From contig FMBT01000419.1 in the NCBI GenBank assembly GCA_900095095.1, positions 58,260 through 122,259 of the forward strand: a stretch of DNA of 64,000 bases, given 5' to 3'. Source of the stretch: Fragilariopsis cylindrus CCMP1102. Taxonomy: Eukaryota > Bacillariophyta > Bacillariophyceae > Bacillariales > Bacillariaceae. The notes beneath the pieces were generated by a model, which worked only from the letters and a program-made list of their open reading frames with translations, was not told the origin of the DNA and did no database searches. The translations under genes and the position numbers were made by a program. Positions within the stretch are counted from its first letter, which is position 1; every line of letters begins with the position of its first letter. Positions 53,075 to 64,000 of the stretch are shown here, piece by piece.

Positions 53075-53530
53075 GACTCTGAATTTCAGAAGCGCGGTTA
53101 GTAGCGCGACGGTATTGACTCTGAGTTTCAGAAGCGCGGTTAGTAGCGCGACGGTATTGACTCTAAGCTGATATCTTAATACTCAATCGCTAAATGTATT
53201 GACTCTGAATATCAGAAGCGCCATTCATAGCGCGACGGTATTGACTCTGAGCTGATATCGTCATACTCAATCGAAAAAATGCTCAATTCATCGCTCTTTG
53301 TATTTAGATCGTTTTGACACCAGCAGCTATTTCATCCCGGTCCAATGGGCTTGTGCCCGCTGCATGCCACTGAATGGCAGTAGCGTGTTTCATCGCGCTT
53401 CAATGGGCATAGGCGGGTTCACAACATCCGTCTTGATAATTTAATACTCAAGCGCGACGGTATTCACTCTGAGTTTCAGAAGCGCGATTAATGGCGCGAC
53501 GGTATTGACTCTTAGCCGACGATTTAACGT
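53075..53530 (+). repeat. 42-bp tandem family with GCGCG cores
   Basis: Two perfect-length adjacent units (53075-53116, 53117-53158) read gactctga.tttcagaagcg then gttagtagcgcgacggtatt. Diverged units follow to about 53283, some replacing the GC part with gctgatatc..aatactcaatcg, and another unit lies at 53455-53510. Confidence 0.8.
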
Positions 53531-53598
53531 TCTCACATTTTAGGCATACTTCTTCGTGTTCTCTTTTGTGCGAGACGGCTCGAATTGGTTCCGTATAC

Positions 53599-53660
53599 GT
53601 ATGACTATACAAAGACCTGTACTATATGTACAGACCCGTATACATATGTACGCACGGCAT
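53599..53660 (+). repeat. 62-bp direct repeat, left copy
   Basis: Identical over 62 bp to 57581-57642 (starts gtatgactatacaaagacct, ends acgcacggcat). Confidence 0.9.
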
Positions 53661-53814
53661 TCTCCTTCGATCTATATTAATTGCTAATGTTGTTGATCTT
53701 GGATATAATATTTGACTCACTCATTTATATTAAGATTGATCTCATATTTTTGCTGTGTTTATTTGCTTTGTAGGATATCCAAAGTGTATTTGTTATTCTC
53801 CTGTTTGTTACCTT

Positions 53815-54149
53815 CCCAACCACCAGAAAGGATGTTGGGGTGTAAATTTAAAAAAAAGTTTATTAGTAGTATGAAATAACCACCACTTAGGAATGTTGGA
53901 AATTTACATGTTTGTTATTATAACGACCAGTAATTACTGCTGTCGTTACTTATTTATTTGTTGTTAGAACAATTACTTTAAACCAACCACCATAAAGGAA
54001 TGTTGGAAGTTTGTTGCTGTTGTTGTTGTTATTCAGTCATACGTCTTGACGTGACCAGTAATATTTTTTTTTTCCTAAACCAACCACCATATAGGAATGT
54101 TGGAAGTTAATATTTTCATCATAAACCAACCACCATATAGGAATGTTGG
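53815..54149 (+). repeat. Five dispersed hairpin repeats
   Basis: Copies at 53815-53839, 53878-53900, 53983-54006, 54080-54103 and 54126-54149 share CCACCA....AGGAATGTTGG. In four of them CCAAC at the left pairs with GTTGG at the right, giving a 5-6 bp stem and a ~14-nt loop. The loop is nearly invariant while the spacer DNA between copies is unrelated. Confidence 0.75.
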
Positions 54150-56820
54150 AAATTGTTGTTATCTTCAGGAATGATCAGTAGTAACTGCCATCACAGATTC
54201 ATGGGTTTTTTTATTTTTATTTTATTTTTATTTTTAATATTGTCAACAGTAACTATAAGTACAATTATAGTTTCAACTTATTGTATGTTACTGTTACTGT
54301 TGTTGTTGTTCATTGATCAATTTGATCATATGCTAATTTTGTTATGTGTGTACGTATCAGTTTGTACTATACTTACTATTCTGGTTCTATCAAGAAACAA
54401 TCATATTGAAAGTCTCAAGATTAAATAATATTATTATTTGCACCATCCATAGACGGATTCATAAAGTATTATTTGTACCATCTGTAAATGGATATATATA
54501 TTATTACATGCTTTTATAGTACCGTAGTACTATTACATGCTTATTCATCTCTTATTGTACAGTAGTACATTAAGAAGGAAGTCAACGTTGTTATTGCATG
54601 CTCTTACTGTACAGTGGTACACCGAGACATACTTAACGTATTTTCCTTTTTATTATCATAATGATTCTTGGTAAAGTTATCATTGATTTGTTAAAGTCTT
54701 TATTGCTTCATCTATACCAGTATATTGTTAACGGATTGTAAACGGTTTGATATTCATTCCATATATGATCGTATTGATTAAGTGCAGAATATTTGACGTG
54801 TATCAGTATCCATAGTACATAGTATATAAAGACCGTTATTGTTTAGACACACTAGGTGTACTATCCATAGATAGATTTCTTATCTTCATTTGATATGTAT
54901 TCGAGAATATAGTTCATTACTCCTCCATATCAAATTATAAAGATATCGTTATCTCCATGCATTATTGATTGTAATGGAAAATGTTATTACTATTCAGTTG
55001 ACCGATAAATCGCGTCACTTCTGTTTTTATTCTCGGTGCCTCAATATTTTGATTGACAGCAAAGAGTAGTTAAACATATCATGCTGTTTGACAAGCTTGA
55101 TAGTATTGTTTTGTTTTATCTAACTTCACTCTCGTTACTACTTCACCTGCTCAGTTTAAAATAGAAAAGCAGAGGGAGAGAGAGAGAGAGCAAAGATTTT
55201 TGTTTAGTATAATTGTCTAGAATCCATTCGATCAATATTGTTTTTCAACTTATTGATTCATTCATTCATTATATATAGCAACTTGTACTATCCGTGGATA
55301 TATTGTTGTTTTTATTTGAATTTATTGATACACGTAGTAAGATCATACACGTAGTAGTAAGATCACGTGATCTATTTGTGAATAGATTGATACCTAGAAG
55401 AGAGATTGTTTCATTAACTTTCTTTTCTCCTCCATCTCTGGCGTCATTATTACAACCAATTGATTCACGTTGGATCATATTGATTTTTATTACGACCAAT
55501 TGATTCACTTTGGATCAAATTGGTTTGTACATATTGAAGGTTCTTATGCATGCATAATACTGCTTCTTATGTATATTTTATATATTTCACCGTCAATCTT
55601 ATTGCGATATGAATTGTTATTTTGATTTGAGTTGTCATTGATAAGCATCATCTACTCGTGTGTTTCCAATGATTACTATTATTATTATTATTATTATGTT
55701 CCAATCCTTTTATTTAGATACAGACCTTATTATTATTTGGTTCTGATCGTTTTATGGTACGGTCATTCGATGATATATTATTCAACAGAATCGTTATTTC
55801 TGTTGTGTCTTCATTTTCAATTTCAATGATGGAAGACAATGATAGGTTCATTAGTATTTAAACTTATGATTATTACCTATTAGTAGTCGCTATTTTTATT
55901 TATTTTACCGTTATGTAAACACCTGTACCAATAGGTTTGATGTTGACACTGTAAATGTTTATGTTGTTAAATTTTCATCGACAACATAATGCGTTAAATT
56001 ATTTATATTAACACCTGTGTGTTGACTCTTTCTATGGTTAGTAACATTGATACTATTATATTGACCATCACAGATTATTCCAGTCAATTGAAAGGGCCAT
56101 TTTCAAAAGATGTAGATTAAAATGTGGCCATAATTAATTTGTCTATTCAGAATGGCTAGTTCCGAAAAGACAACCATATGGTCTTTTTCATCATCAGGTT
56201 CGATGAGATCATTGCAGATCATTTATTCGATTGCCGTATTAGAATCCAGCTAAGGATCCAATTTTCGTTTTAAGTTAGCATTCGCTTCATTCGTTGTTGA
56301 ATTTGATTAGGAATTTACTTAGGGATTAAACATCCACTTTGCTTCGAATTCATTTAAGAATACGATTAATTATTTCGATTAGAATCCATTTGAGGATTTT
56401 GCACGATAAGAATCCATCTAAGGATCCATTTATTACTATATTTAGAATTCGTTTCGATTCGTACAGTATTACTGTTCTTTTTACTATTTGAGTTAATGAA
56501 CAGTAACTTCGGTTGTATCGTACTGTATTGAAAATACGATTGAAATACGATTAAGTATTTACTTAACATACTTCAATTTACCATACTAATCATTAGTGAC
56601 TTAATCAGTCACAGTTTCTTATCTCATTTTTGTTTGAAATATTTAAGATGTCCGTTTAGTCTTGGTTCGCTGTTTGCATCCTAAGACAACTTTCACATTC
56701 TTTATGACTTTAGAGATGATTCTTTTCACGATTAGTTGATACAGTAACTTTTCACTTTCTTTTTGATACAGTACTTAAAAGTAGTTAATTTCGAGTACCG
56801 TAAATAAGTGAAGGAATTAT

Positions 56821-57075
56821 GTTCTTTTCTTTTCGATCGACTCTTTCTGAATCGAACGAACTTTATCGTTGTCTCTTTTTGAAACGTTATCGTCGTCTCT
56901 TTCTGAATCGAACGAACGTTATCGCCGTCTCTTTTTGAAACGTTATCGTCGTCTCTTTCTGAATCGAACAAACGTTATCGTCGTCTCTTTTTGAATCGAA
57001 CGAACGTTCTTTTTCTTATCGATCGACTCTTTTTGAATCGAACGAACGTTCTTTTTCTCTATGAAACGAACGTTC
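56821..57075 (+). repeat. TCGAACGAACGTT tandem array
   Basis: An interlocked repeat of gtctctttctgaatcgaac, gaacgttatcg and tctttttgaaacg with a period near 60 bp (about four copies). Confidence 0.75.
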
Positions 57076-57580
57076 TTTGTTGTTGTCGTTTGATCTTTGA
57101 TCTATGATCTATGATCTTTGATTGACAATATTATTCTTATTCAAAGAAAGAGAGTTTCACTCCTCCATGAATCTTGTTTAAACGTCTTGGTTAGAGGTTT
57201 TATTCTCCACCATGACCGTCTATTTTTATGTATTTTTATTTCTTTTTCTTTTGATTATACAATCGACTTGTCGTTGTTTAATCTATTTTATTTGCCATGA
57301 ACCTAGATAAGAGAGGTGAGGTGGACCTCATTAGAGTGAACGTCTCTTGCTTACCATAACTGGTCCTTATAACAAGATTTTAAAATCATGCCATGCTCTA
57401 AACTAGTATTCTAGAGGTAAGGCGTTCATGTTTGATAATATGATAATTATGAGCTTTATTAGTCTATTGATATGCAGACAGCATTCTATTGATGTTGTAT
57501 GCATTTACTAAGTTTAAGTTCAAGTGATACAGTGACATATGTATGACTATACACAGACCCGTATGACTATACACAGACCC

Positions 57581-57642
57581 GTATGACTATACAAAGACCT
57601 GTACTATATGTACAGACCCGTATACATATGTACGCACGGCAT
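57581..57642 (+). repeat. 62-bp direct repeat, right copy
   Basis: Identical to 53599-53660. It is preceded by two extra partial copies of gtatgactatacacagaccc at 57541 and 57561. Confidence 0.9.
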
Positions 57643-58299
57643 AGCACTCGGTCTCCGATATCGGCGACTTGTGCATTTATTCGAGGGAATTTACCAGGAT
57701 GTGGTTGCGTGAATTCATCGCGCTTCAATTTATCATGTATGGCATAATTCATTCGAGCCCTTGATTTGACCACGTACAGTATTATGATGTAATGTCGTGA
57801 ATTATTTGACAATTTTTTATATTATTTTAATAATAAAGAACAAAGAACTTTGTTCTCTCCAAAAGTTCCGGAATCAAATAAAAAATGTCAGCGCATTGCT
57901 TCATTCATCCGCTCAAAACAAAAAAAAAGTCATGCACACTTTACTAGAAATAAGAACGTGATGTGTATTTAAGTGACCCTTCCCACAAAGACATTCTTAC
58001 CGTACCCACTAAGCTTCATTTTAATTTAATTTTATAACTTAAAAACAACATAGTTGTTTTATTGTGGCATCATAAAATCTGTTTTCCATGGAATGAGAGC
58101 GAAATAAGGTTCATTGCAAACAACTTCCATATGGTATGGAAGCGCGAAATCGATCATCATTGAAAACACACGAAATGAATGAATCCATCGAATGAAATTA
58201 CCAATACCGTATACATGCTCATACTTTTTTTCTACATTCATTTTGATATCATCTACCTTATACCATATCACTATCTCCCTCTCTCGAAACTACTGTACC

Positions 58300-60713
58300 A
58301 TGAAAGTCTATTCTGCCATTCATCTTTTCTCTCACACAACCGTGTTGGCAACCATCGTCACTGGTGGTGCGATTAACGTCTCTCTCACTCACGCAGTTAA
58401 TGAGAATGTCAAGATTTCTCAATCCCAAGAATCCGTAAATAAACGGAAGTTGAACAACAACAAGAACAAAAATGACGAGGATGATTCATTGTTTTATCCT
58501 TACGAACGAGGATATCTTGTTGTTGTTAATGAAGATAATTCAGTTTTAGTCGGAGCTAATGGAGGGGATTTGTTTCCTGCTTCTATTACTAGGCGCAGAC
58601 AACTAGCAGAACCATTACCAAGAACACCAACATTTGCTGGTTCATCTGTATTTCAAAGTGGACTTGTATATGATCCAACTGAACTTAAAATTCGTAACAA
58701 ACCTGACGGTGTTACTGAAGAAGATGCACCAATGGTGATGCAGAATGCACTTGGTAGAAAGTTTGCTGGTGGTAGACAACCAGTATTGCCACTCCCACCA
58801 GGTGATAAAAGTTATTTCTTTCATGGTGGTACGTAGTACGAACGCAATCGTGTGAACGTTCTACTTTTAATTTTTGCCTATCAATATCGTATCAATCAAT
58901 ATGTTTTTGCTTACACACCATTTTGTCTCCTCTTTTCATAATAGAATGCGTTGCAACTTCTGTTATTGAAGATAAGAAGGAAACATCACCTATCGGACCA
59001 ATCGGTGACACACTTTTTATCACCACAAGTCATACATGCACATTAAATCTATGTTTAGGTGGTGGAGGATATGATTGTATCGCTATTTATGCAGGCGGTG
59101 GGTATGTATTTGATTTAAGTCCTAGAGGACCTGATGATGCACCTGAAATTGCACCACCCTTCCGTGGTACTATTATTGGAGGTACCGGTTCATTTGAAGG
59201 TATTGAGGGTACTGTTGATGTTGTTACTATCACAGGTACAACAGGTCCAATTGCTCTAATTGATACTGGTAGACGTCTTAATACTGGTCTCAATGCACAA
59301 TTGTTCGAAGGTTGGTATAAGGCCGTCGACAATAAAGTACGTTTGGCAGCAGGCAAACGTTGCACATGGATCGAACCTGCAGAATATGCCTTGAAGGGAT
59401 TCGAAAAGAACGCTAGAGAGACCATCCTCGATTATTCTGTTTCGAACATTGGTCTAATCGATGTTAATGAATGTTGGGTTTTCAAGACGGACGATCAACT
59501 TTGGATTAACTTCAATAAAAATATGGTTGCACAAATGCTCGGCTACAATATGATCAAAGTTGCACAGAGGGATCTCGATGTCACGTTCAAAATTGGCAAA
59601 TTGGTAGTGACCGACATTGATAAACATATATGGGTGAAGACCGGTGGCGATTTGGTTTTTGGTGCAAATACTGAGTGCTTACCGTTACAACAGTCTGCTT
59701 TACCTGCACTACAGATCGTTACCAATGGATCGATATTGATGCACTTCGATAGTAAACTAGCTGCAGAGCTACCTTTACATGGATGTTTTTCTGCCGAAAT
59801 TGATGGACAGACCTGGATGAAGTTCGATGAAGATTTGGTTGCACTAAAGTATGACGCTGATTCTCATTTAGTTGCACGAGAGTGGGAAGAATACAAAATT
59901 TCCAGAACTGATGGATGGTGGAAGGTAGACGACTCCATCAAAGTGGACGTACTCGAATTGAATTGCGCTCGAATCACTCTTCGAGCACTCGATGACCCAC
60001 AGATCACAGGCAAACTACAGCCGGACACGAGCGAACTAAAGCAGGCCATGAGTTACCTATGGGATTCTGAATATTCGATCGATAACTATGGATGTGCAAC
60101 TGTACAGATCGATGATCATTTTTTGATGACCTACAATTTAGATCTGGTTGAACTAGAGACCGATGGTAGGGCTCTAGTCTTCAATGATATGACACTTGCA
60201 CAGAGATTTTACAGTGAAACGTTCAAAACTGGGAACAATGTAGTAGTTCTCGAAACTGATGGACATGTATGGTTGAAGGTCGGTAACGAATTGTTCTCCA
60301 AGAAAGCTGTCGTCGGTTGCGAGAAACTGTCCCCATCTGATAATCGTTCGGAAAATTTCAAATCCACTGAACATCAGACGTTGATGTACTTCGATTCTCT
60401 AGCAGTTGAACATCTCAATTATGCTGGTTGTTTACATGCCGAAATCGATGGAACAACCTGGATGAAGTACGATGATCAGATGGCTAAAATAAGTTTAACT
60501 GCAGATCTACATCGTTTACAGGCACGAACGAATTTTTCGTACAAAGAAATTTCGGAACTACCCGTGATTTATAAGCTTCTTGATTCAGAAGATTTATTCG
60601 ACCCAGTACAAGACGCCGACGCAGGACCATTACTTCGTGGTTTCATTTCTTTTGGTAAGACTACATTAAAGATCAACGTTAAGTCAAACATTCCACTTCC
60701 TGTAGGTCCCTAA
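58300..60713 (+). CDS. Secreted protein with an AOC/dirigent-like barrel and long internal repeats, two exons
   Basis: Exon 1 is 58300-58828, the 116-bp intron 58829-58944 runs GTACG...TAATAG, and exon 2 is 58945-60713; joined in phase 1 they give 765 aa. ATG 58300 is preferred over 58192 because it gives a clean signal peptide (MKVYSAIHLFSHTTVLATIV). After a charged pro-region, residues ~180-260 look like an allene-oxide-cyclase/dirigent-type beta barrel (GDTLFITTSHTCTLNLCLGG, then GTIIGGTGSFEGIEGTVDVV). The C-terminal ~500 residues contain a two-fold ~105-residue repeat (FKIGKLVVTDIDKHIWVK... and FKTGNNVVVLETDGHVWLK..., each with G-C-x-A-E-I-D-G-x-T-W-M-K) separated by shorter related units (VNECWVFKTDDQLWINF, YGCATVQIDDHFLMTY). 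I do not recognise the repeat; the function is unknown and the product is probably extracellular. Confidence 0.75.
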
Positions 60714-61145
60714 AACTCGATATAAATTGAAAAAAAGATAATCAGCAATGAACTAAGAACACACATACACACACACACGCTCAGGCAAAGAAAAGAAGCA
60801 GATGAGAGAAAAAGTAAGAACCCTATAAAGAACAACATCACTTTTTACGTTTAAAGAACACACAGAAAAAAAAACATCATATAATAATTCAATACTATTA
60901 CTATTTTATATAAAGCGTATGTATATATTTGTATCCAGCACAATGTATACCACCAGATTGTTCTAGATTTGTTGTTGTTTCGTTGTTGATAACATACGTA
61001 TATTTTTTCAAGAAATTTGTTGGTATGCGGAACTGCTCTTGCTCTCTACTGTTCTTTTCTTCTTCTATTATCGATTAATTATGAATGGTAGAATTAGAAC
61101 AACAGAGTGGACGAAGATGATAGTTTACTTCATTTGTTGTTGTTG
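60714..61145. other. Intergenic spacer between convergent genes
   Basis: No gene seen. It is AT-rich, with a (CA)n run near 60762-60778. Confidence 0.5.
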
Positions 61146-63696
61146 TTATTGTGACGATACATCGTTGCCATCACCAATGCTGCTATTATTATGACTGGTA
61201 CGGGTACTGGTATTGGTATTTGCATTATCACTATTACCATTACTATTACCATCCGCTGTCGTCGTCGACGTTGTGGCAGTAGTAGTGAAGAGACCACGGG
61301 AAAAGTCCCCGAATCGGTACGATGATCTACTACCGTTATTAGTACAATTATTATTTTCTCGTGTCACACCAGCAGCAACTTCTTTTCCTTTTGCAATTAA
61401 ACCACGTGAAAAGTTATTAAATCGGTATGTGTCGGGATTATTATTATCAGTGGCGGCTGCGGCGGCGATGGTATTATTATTATTATTATTATTGGAATCA
61501 TTCTCACACACATTATCATTGTTCTCACACAGTACTTCATTATTGTTTTGTTCTTGTCCGACTGCTTGTCCGACTACTACTACTTCTTCTTCTTCTCCTC
61601 CTCCTGCTTTAGTAGCACTACGTGTCGACTGAATTAATCCACGTGAAAAATCACCTATTCGGAATGAAGATGATGAATCACGGCCTGTTATTTCCTTCCC
61701 ACGTGCAACAGTCTTACGTATATTATCACCAATTCTAAATGAATTATTTCTATCATTATTATTATCACCGCCAACACTCTTTTGTTGTTGTTGCTGTTCA
61801 TGTTTTTGTACAGCAACTTGACCACTCATTGAACCAACAATTGATCCTGCTAATGCACCGACCGGACCAGCAATGATCATACCTGCAGCTGCACCAGCAC
61901 TTGCACCAGCAACACCAGCAAATCGACCTTTATTTTCTGTTAAGTAATTCTTCGAATTCGAATTCGAATTCGAATTAGAGTTTGATACTGTTGAACTTGA
62001 ATTTGATACTGAATCTGATGTTGATGATGATCCAATGGTAGAAGCTGTTCGTGTTGTTGAATCATCATCACCATTACCATAATCATTATCATTACTACTA
62101 CTCATACGTGAAGATTGTCGCTTTTCACGGATCGATCCAATCAAACCACGTGCAACATCACCGAACTTATATCCTCCATTGTCATGATCATTATTATTAT
62201 TTTGTGCTGCAGTAATACTAACATGATTGGATGGAATACTACCACCAGTAGAAGATGATGTTGATTCTTTTCCCCTTGCTGTATTACCACCATTTTCGAC
62301 ATTTAAACTAATACGATTAGTTAAACTATCACCCCCATCGACTACTGCTGCTGCTGCTGCTGCTGGTGTTACCTCCTCTCTATTTCTATTACTATTACTG
62401 TTACTACTGTTACTTTCTTGTTGTTGATGTTGGTGTTGTTGTTGTTGTTGCAATATGCGAACTTCTTTTCCTTTACGTGCAGCAGCTGATACACCATCTT
62501 TTGCTGCTAATGCTGCAATTGAAACAACTGCACCAATTGGGGATACAAATGATGAACCGGTTGCTACTAATGCACCAAAAGTTGTTATGGAATCACCCAT
62601 AGTCGATATAAATCGAGTTTTACTTGCACTTGCATTATTTGATTGACGAGTACTAGTACTAGCAGATGCAGATCTTTTACTGTCCCTATTATTACCATTA
62701 CCATTACTAGCACAATATGTTTGTAAGTAGTACTTAATCACATCACCTAATGTAGTATTATCATTGGATACAAATAACGATGGGGGGCAACTACCATCAC
62801 TATTGTTATCATTACTATTATCGTCTTCCCCACCCCTCGTATGCTGCTGCTGGTCCTCGCCAGCACTAATACTATTATCCGATGATGATGATGATGATGA
62901 TGGATCTGAATCTGGTATATTATTATGAATAGTAAGATTTAAATTAGGTACAGAAACATAATCAAGAAGTTTCACAAATGAACGAAGTGCTGCACCAACA
63001 CGAATCTTTTCATCATCACCAACAATACCACCATTAGCAAAAGATTTTATAGAACCAATATCTAAAACAGAATTAGGATTCATATTGAAATAATAACGTT
63101 GACGACGAAGACGACGATGGTTTGTTGTTGCGTCTACTTCTACTTCTACTTCTACTTCCTTTGACGACAGTCCAATTCCACCAATTAATGATATATTGGT
63201 CCCTTCTAATAAATCTTCTTCGGTTAGTATGGCATCATTTTCTACATAATCAGTGTTGTCATCGTCATCGTCATCGTCATCATCGTTTCTAGTATTGGAA
63301 GAAGAAGAAGATCCAGCAGTAGTGCCACCACCGGAAGCAGTCCATGATAGATTTGCTTTATCAATTTTCCAAAAACTTTGTATATTATTATTATTATTAT
63401 TATCATCAGTATCTGTAGTAGACGATGACGATGACGACAATAATGTATTTCCTTCTAATGTCCATTGAAATTTAGATATATCACATACTGCAATGACTTG
63501 TTGTTTTTGTTGTTGAGAAGAAAGAAGAAGAAGTTGAAGTTAAAGACGAAAGGAATTCAATCTTAATTCCATCTGGACATAAAAAACTTAAATTGCATGT
63601 TGAATATACTGATGTTGACGACGAACATGAACCTCCTCCTTCTTCCACAGCAGCAGCAGCAGCATGTTTCTCCCAATCCAATGTATAGAAGGACTT
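61146..63696 (-). CDS. Unknown protein with C-terminal RGL repeats and glycine-zipper segments, frame broken near its N-terminus
   Basis: The main frame is open from 63539 to a TAA at 61146 but has no ATG near its start. Coding-like text continues upstream in another frame (63481-63696: SFYTLDWEKHAAAAA, then CNLSFLCPDGIKIEFLS), so one base is probably missing near 63500. Visible features: a block ISKFQWTLEGNTLL; a globular segment (NSVLDIGSIKSFANGG, RVGAALRSFVKLLDYVSVP); an Ala/Gly segment FGALVATGSSFVSPIGAVVS; and at least five copies of an 11-residue motif of the form Y/F-R/K-F/I-G/N-D-x-x-R-G-L (YKFGDVARGLI, FRIGDFSRGLI, YRFNNFSRGLI, YRFGDFSRGLF, degenerate FRIGDNIRKTV). Between them is a glycine zipper (GASAGAAAGMIIAGPVGALAG) able to insert into or pack at membranes. 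The family is unknown and the first exon is not located. Confidence 0.55.
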
Positions 63697-64000
63697 TTAT
63701 TCTTTTTGTTCCATATTGTTCGAACTAATGATGATGACGATGATGACGATGCAGTTTATGTTCATCGTTTGAGATCAAACGTAGTATTGTTGATCCTGAA
63801 GTAGAAGCAGAAGAAGTTTTCATCTTCTTCTTCTTCTTTTTCTTTCAGAATTTCTTGAATGATTTCTTCTTTTCTGTTTCGGAAACCTCATGTTCATGTT
63901 CATGTTGTGTAGATCTATTTGTAAAGTATCAAATAAATTAGTAATTAAATTTTCAACAAGTGTACGTTTTCGTCTTTTTTCACGTTCATTTGATGTTGCA
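63697..64000 (-). other. Possible upstream coding fragment
   Basis: On the minus strand from the window edge the frame ATSNEREKRRKRTLVENL continues as a charged helical peptide (ITNLFDTLQIDL) to a TGA near 63810. It could be an upstream part of the 61.1-63.7 kb gene or a separate gene; the spacing of charged and Leu residues faintly resembles DnaJ-X proteins. Frames change again before 63700. Confidence 0.3.

Larger units (their letters stand above)
51617..58299. other. 6.7-kb gene desert with several repeat families
   Basis: The longest stretch without a supported gene. Contents: AT-rich spacer to 53.0 kb with GA/TC microsatellites; a 42-bp tandem family (53.07-53.53 kb); five short hairpin repeats (53.8-54.15 kb); AGGATCC-containing repeats (56.2-56.45 kb); a TCGAACGAACGTT array (56.8-57.1 kb); and two identical 62-bp direct repeats 4 kb apart. 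Frames inside are short, hydrophobic and without family features. It could be a long non-coding transcript, an old element or an AT-rich structural region such as a centromere. I cannot decide. Confidence 0.6.

Noticed and set aside
54153-54428. Hydrophobic 91-codon frame
   Set aside because: Generated by T-rich and TTG/TTA microsatellites; it overlaps the hairpin repeat region.
57300-57400. Small nuclear RNA-like fold (gaggtggacctc)
   Set aside because: No U1, U2, U4, U5 or U6 signature sequences are present; only a short palindrome.
51617-58299. Centromere call for the gene desert
   Set aside because: AT-richness and lack of genes are suggestive only; without GC profiling or CENH3 data it cannot be supported.

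Overview
This window reads as nuclear DNA of a diatom (stramenopile alga). The genes are AT-rich, mostly intron-poor with short GT-AG introns, and separated by microsatellite-rich spacers. The proteins carry long Asn, Gln, Ser and Thr runs. Diatom hallmarks are a pair of bestrophin-like channels with signal-plus-transit presequences (one with an ASAF-type cleavage motif), a helicase-associated-domain protein, and a DUF285-repeat protein fused to a DUF3494 ice-binding-type domain. The last hints at a cold or sea-ice relative; the genus cannot be fixed from sequence alone.

Layout. 0-3.4 kb: 3' part of an unknown gene and a membrane-anchored PhoD-type phosphatase, both with broken reading frames. 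4.15-6.68 kb: a terminal-inverted-repeat (TIR) element with an internal 189-bp array. 7.4-11.6 kb: a flavin-dependent oxidoreductase, a two-exon small thioredoxin-fold protein with an in-frame TGA (candidate selenoprotein), and a possible NTF2-fold protein. 12.0-18.7 kb: a decayed membrane-protein gene with two further relics, an unknown 781-aa protein and a block of segmental duplications. 18.7-27.9 kb: a small unknown protein, a TPR-like protein, a cis-prenyltransferase, a serine-protease homologue without its catalytic Ser, and a MYND zinc-finger protein. 28.8-30.0 kb: a second TIR element. 30.4-34.2 kb: unknown protein, patatin-like lipase, Gln-rich helicase-associated-domain protein. 36.3-40.6 kb: two divergent bestrophin-like genes sharing a promoter region with three TGACGTC motifs. 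43.4-47.3 kb: mitochondrial succinyl-CoA ligase beta subunit and an aquaporin with altered pore motifs. 48.2-51.6 kb: the ice-binding-like gene and a relic of its 5' end. 51.6-58.3 kb: a long gene desert with several repeat families. 58.3-63.7 kb: a secreted barrel-plus-repeat protein and an RGL-repeat protein.

Most genes are unrelated neighbours. The one clear functional unit is the bestrophin pair, which plausibly moves bicarbonate across plastid or thylakoid membranes under shared CO2/cAMP-type control. At least five loci need single-base frame changes to read as complete genes while their neighbours are intact, so assembly indels and true pseudogenes must be told apart before any of these losses is believed.
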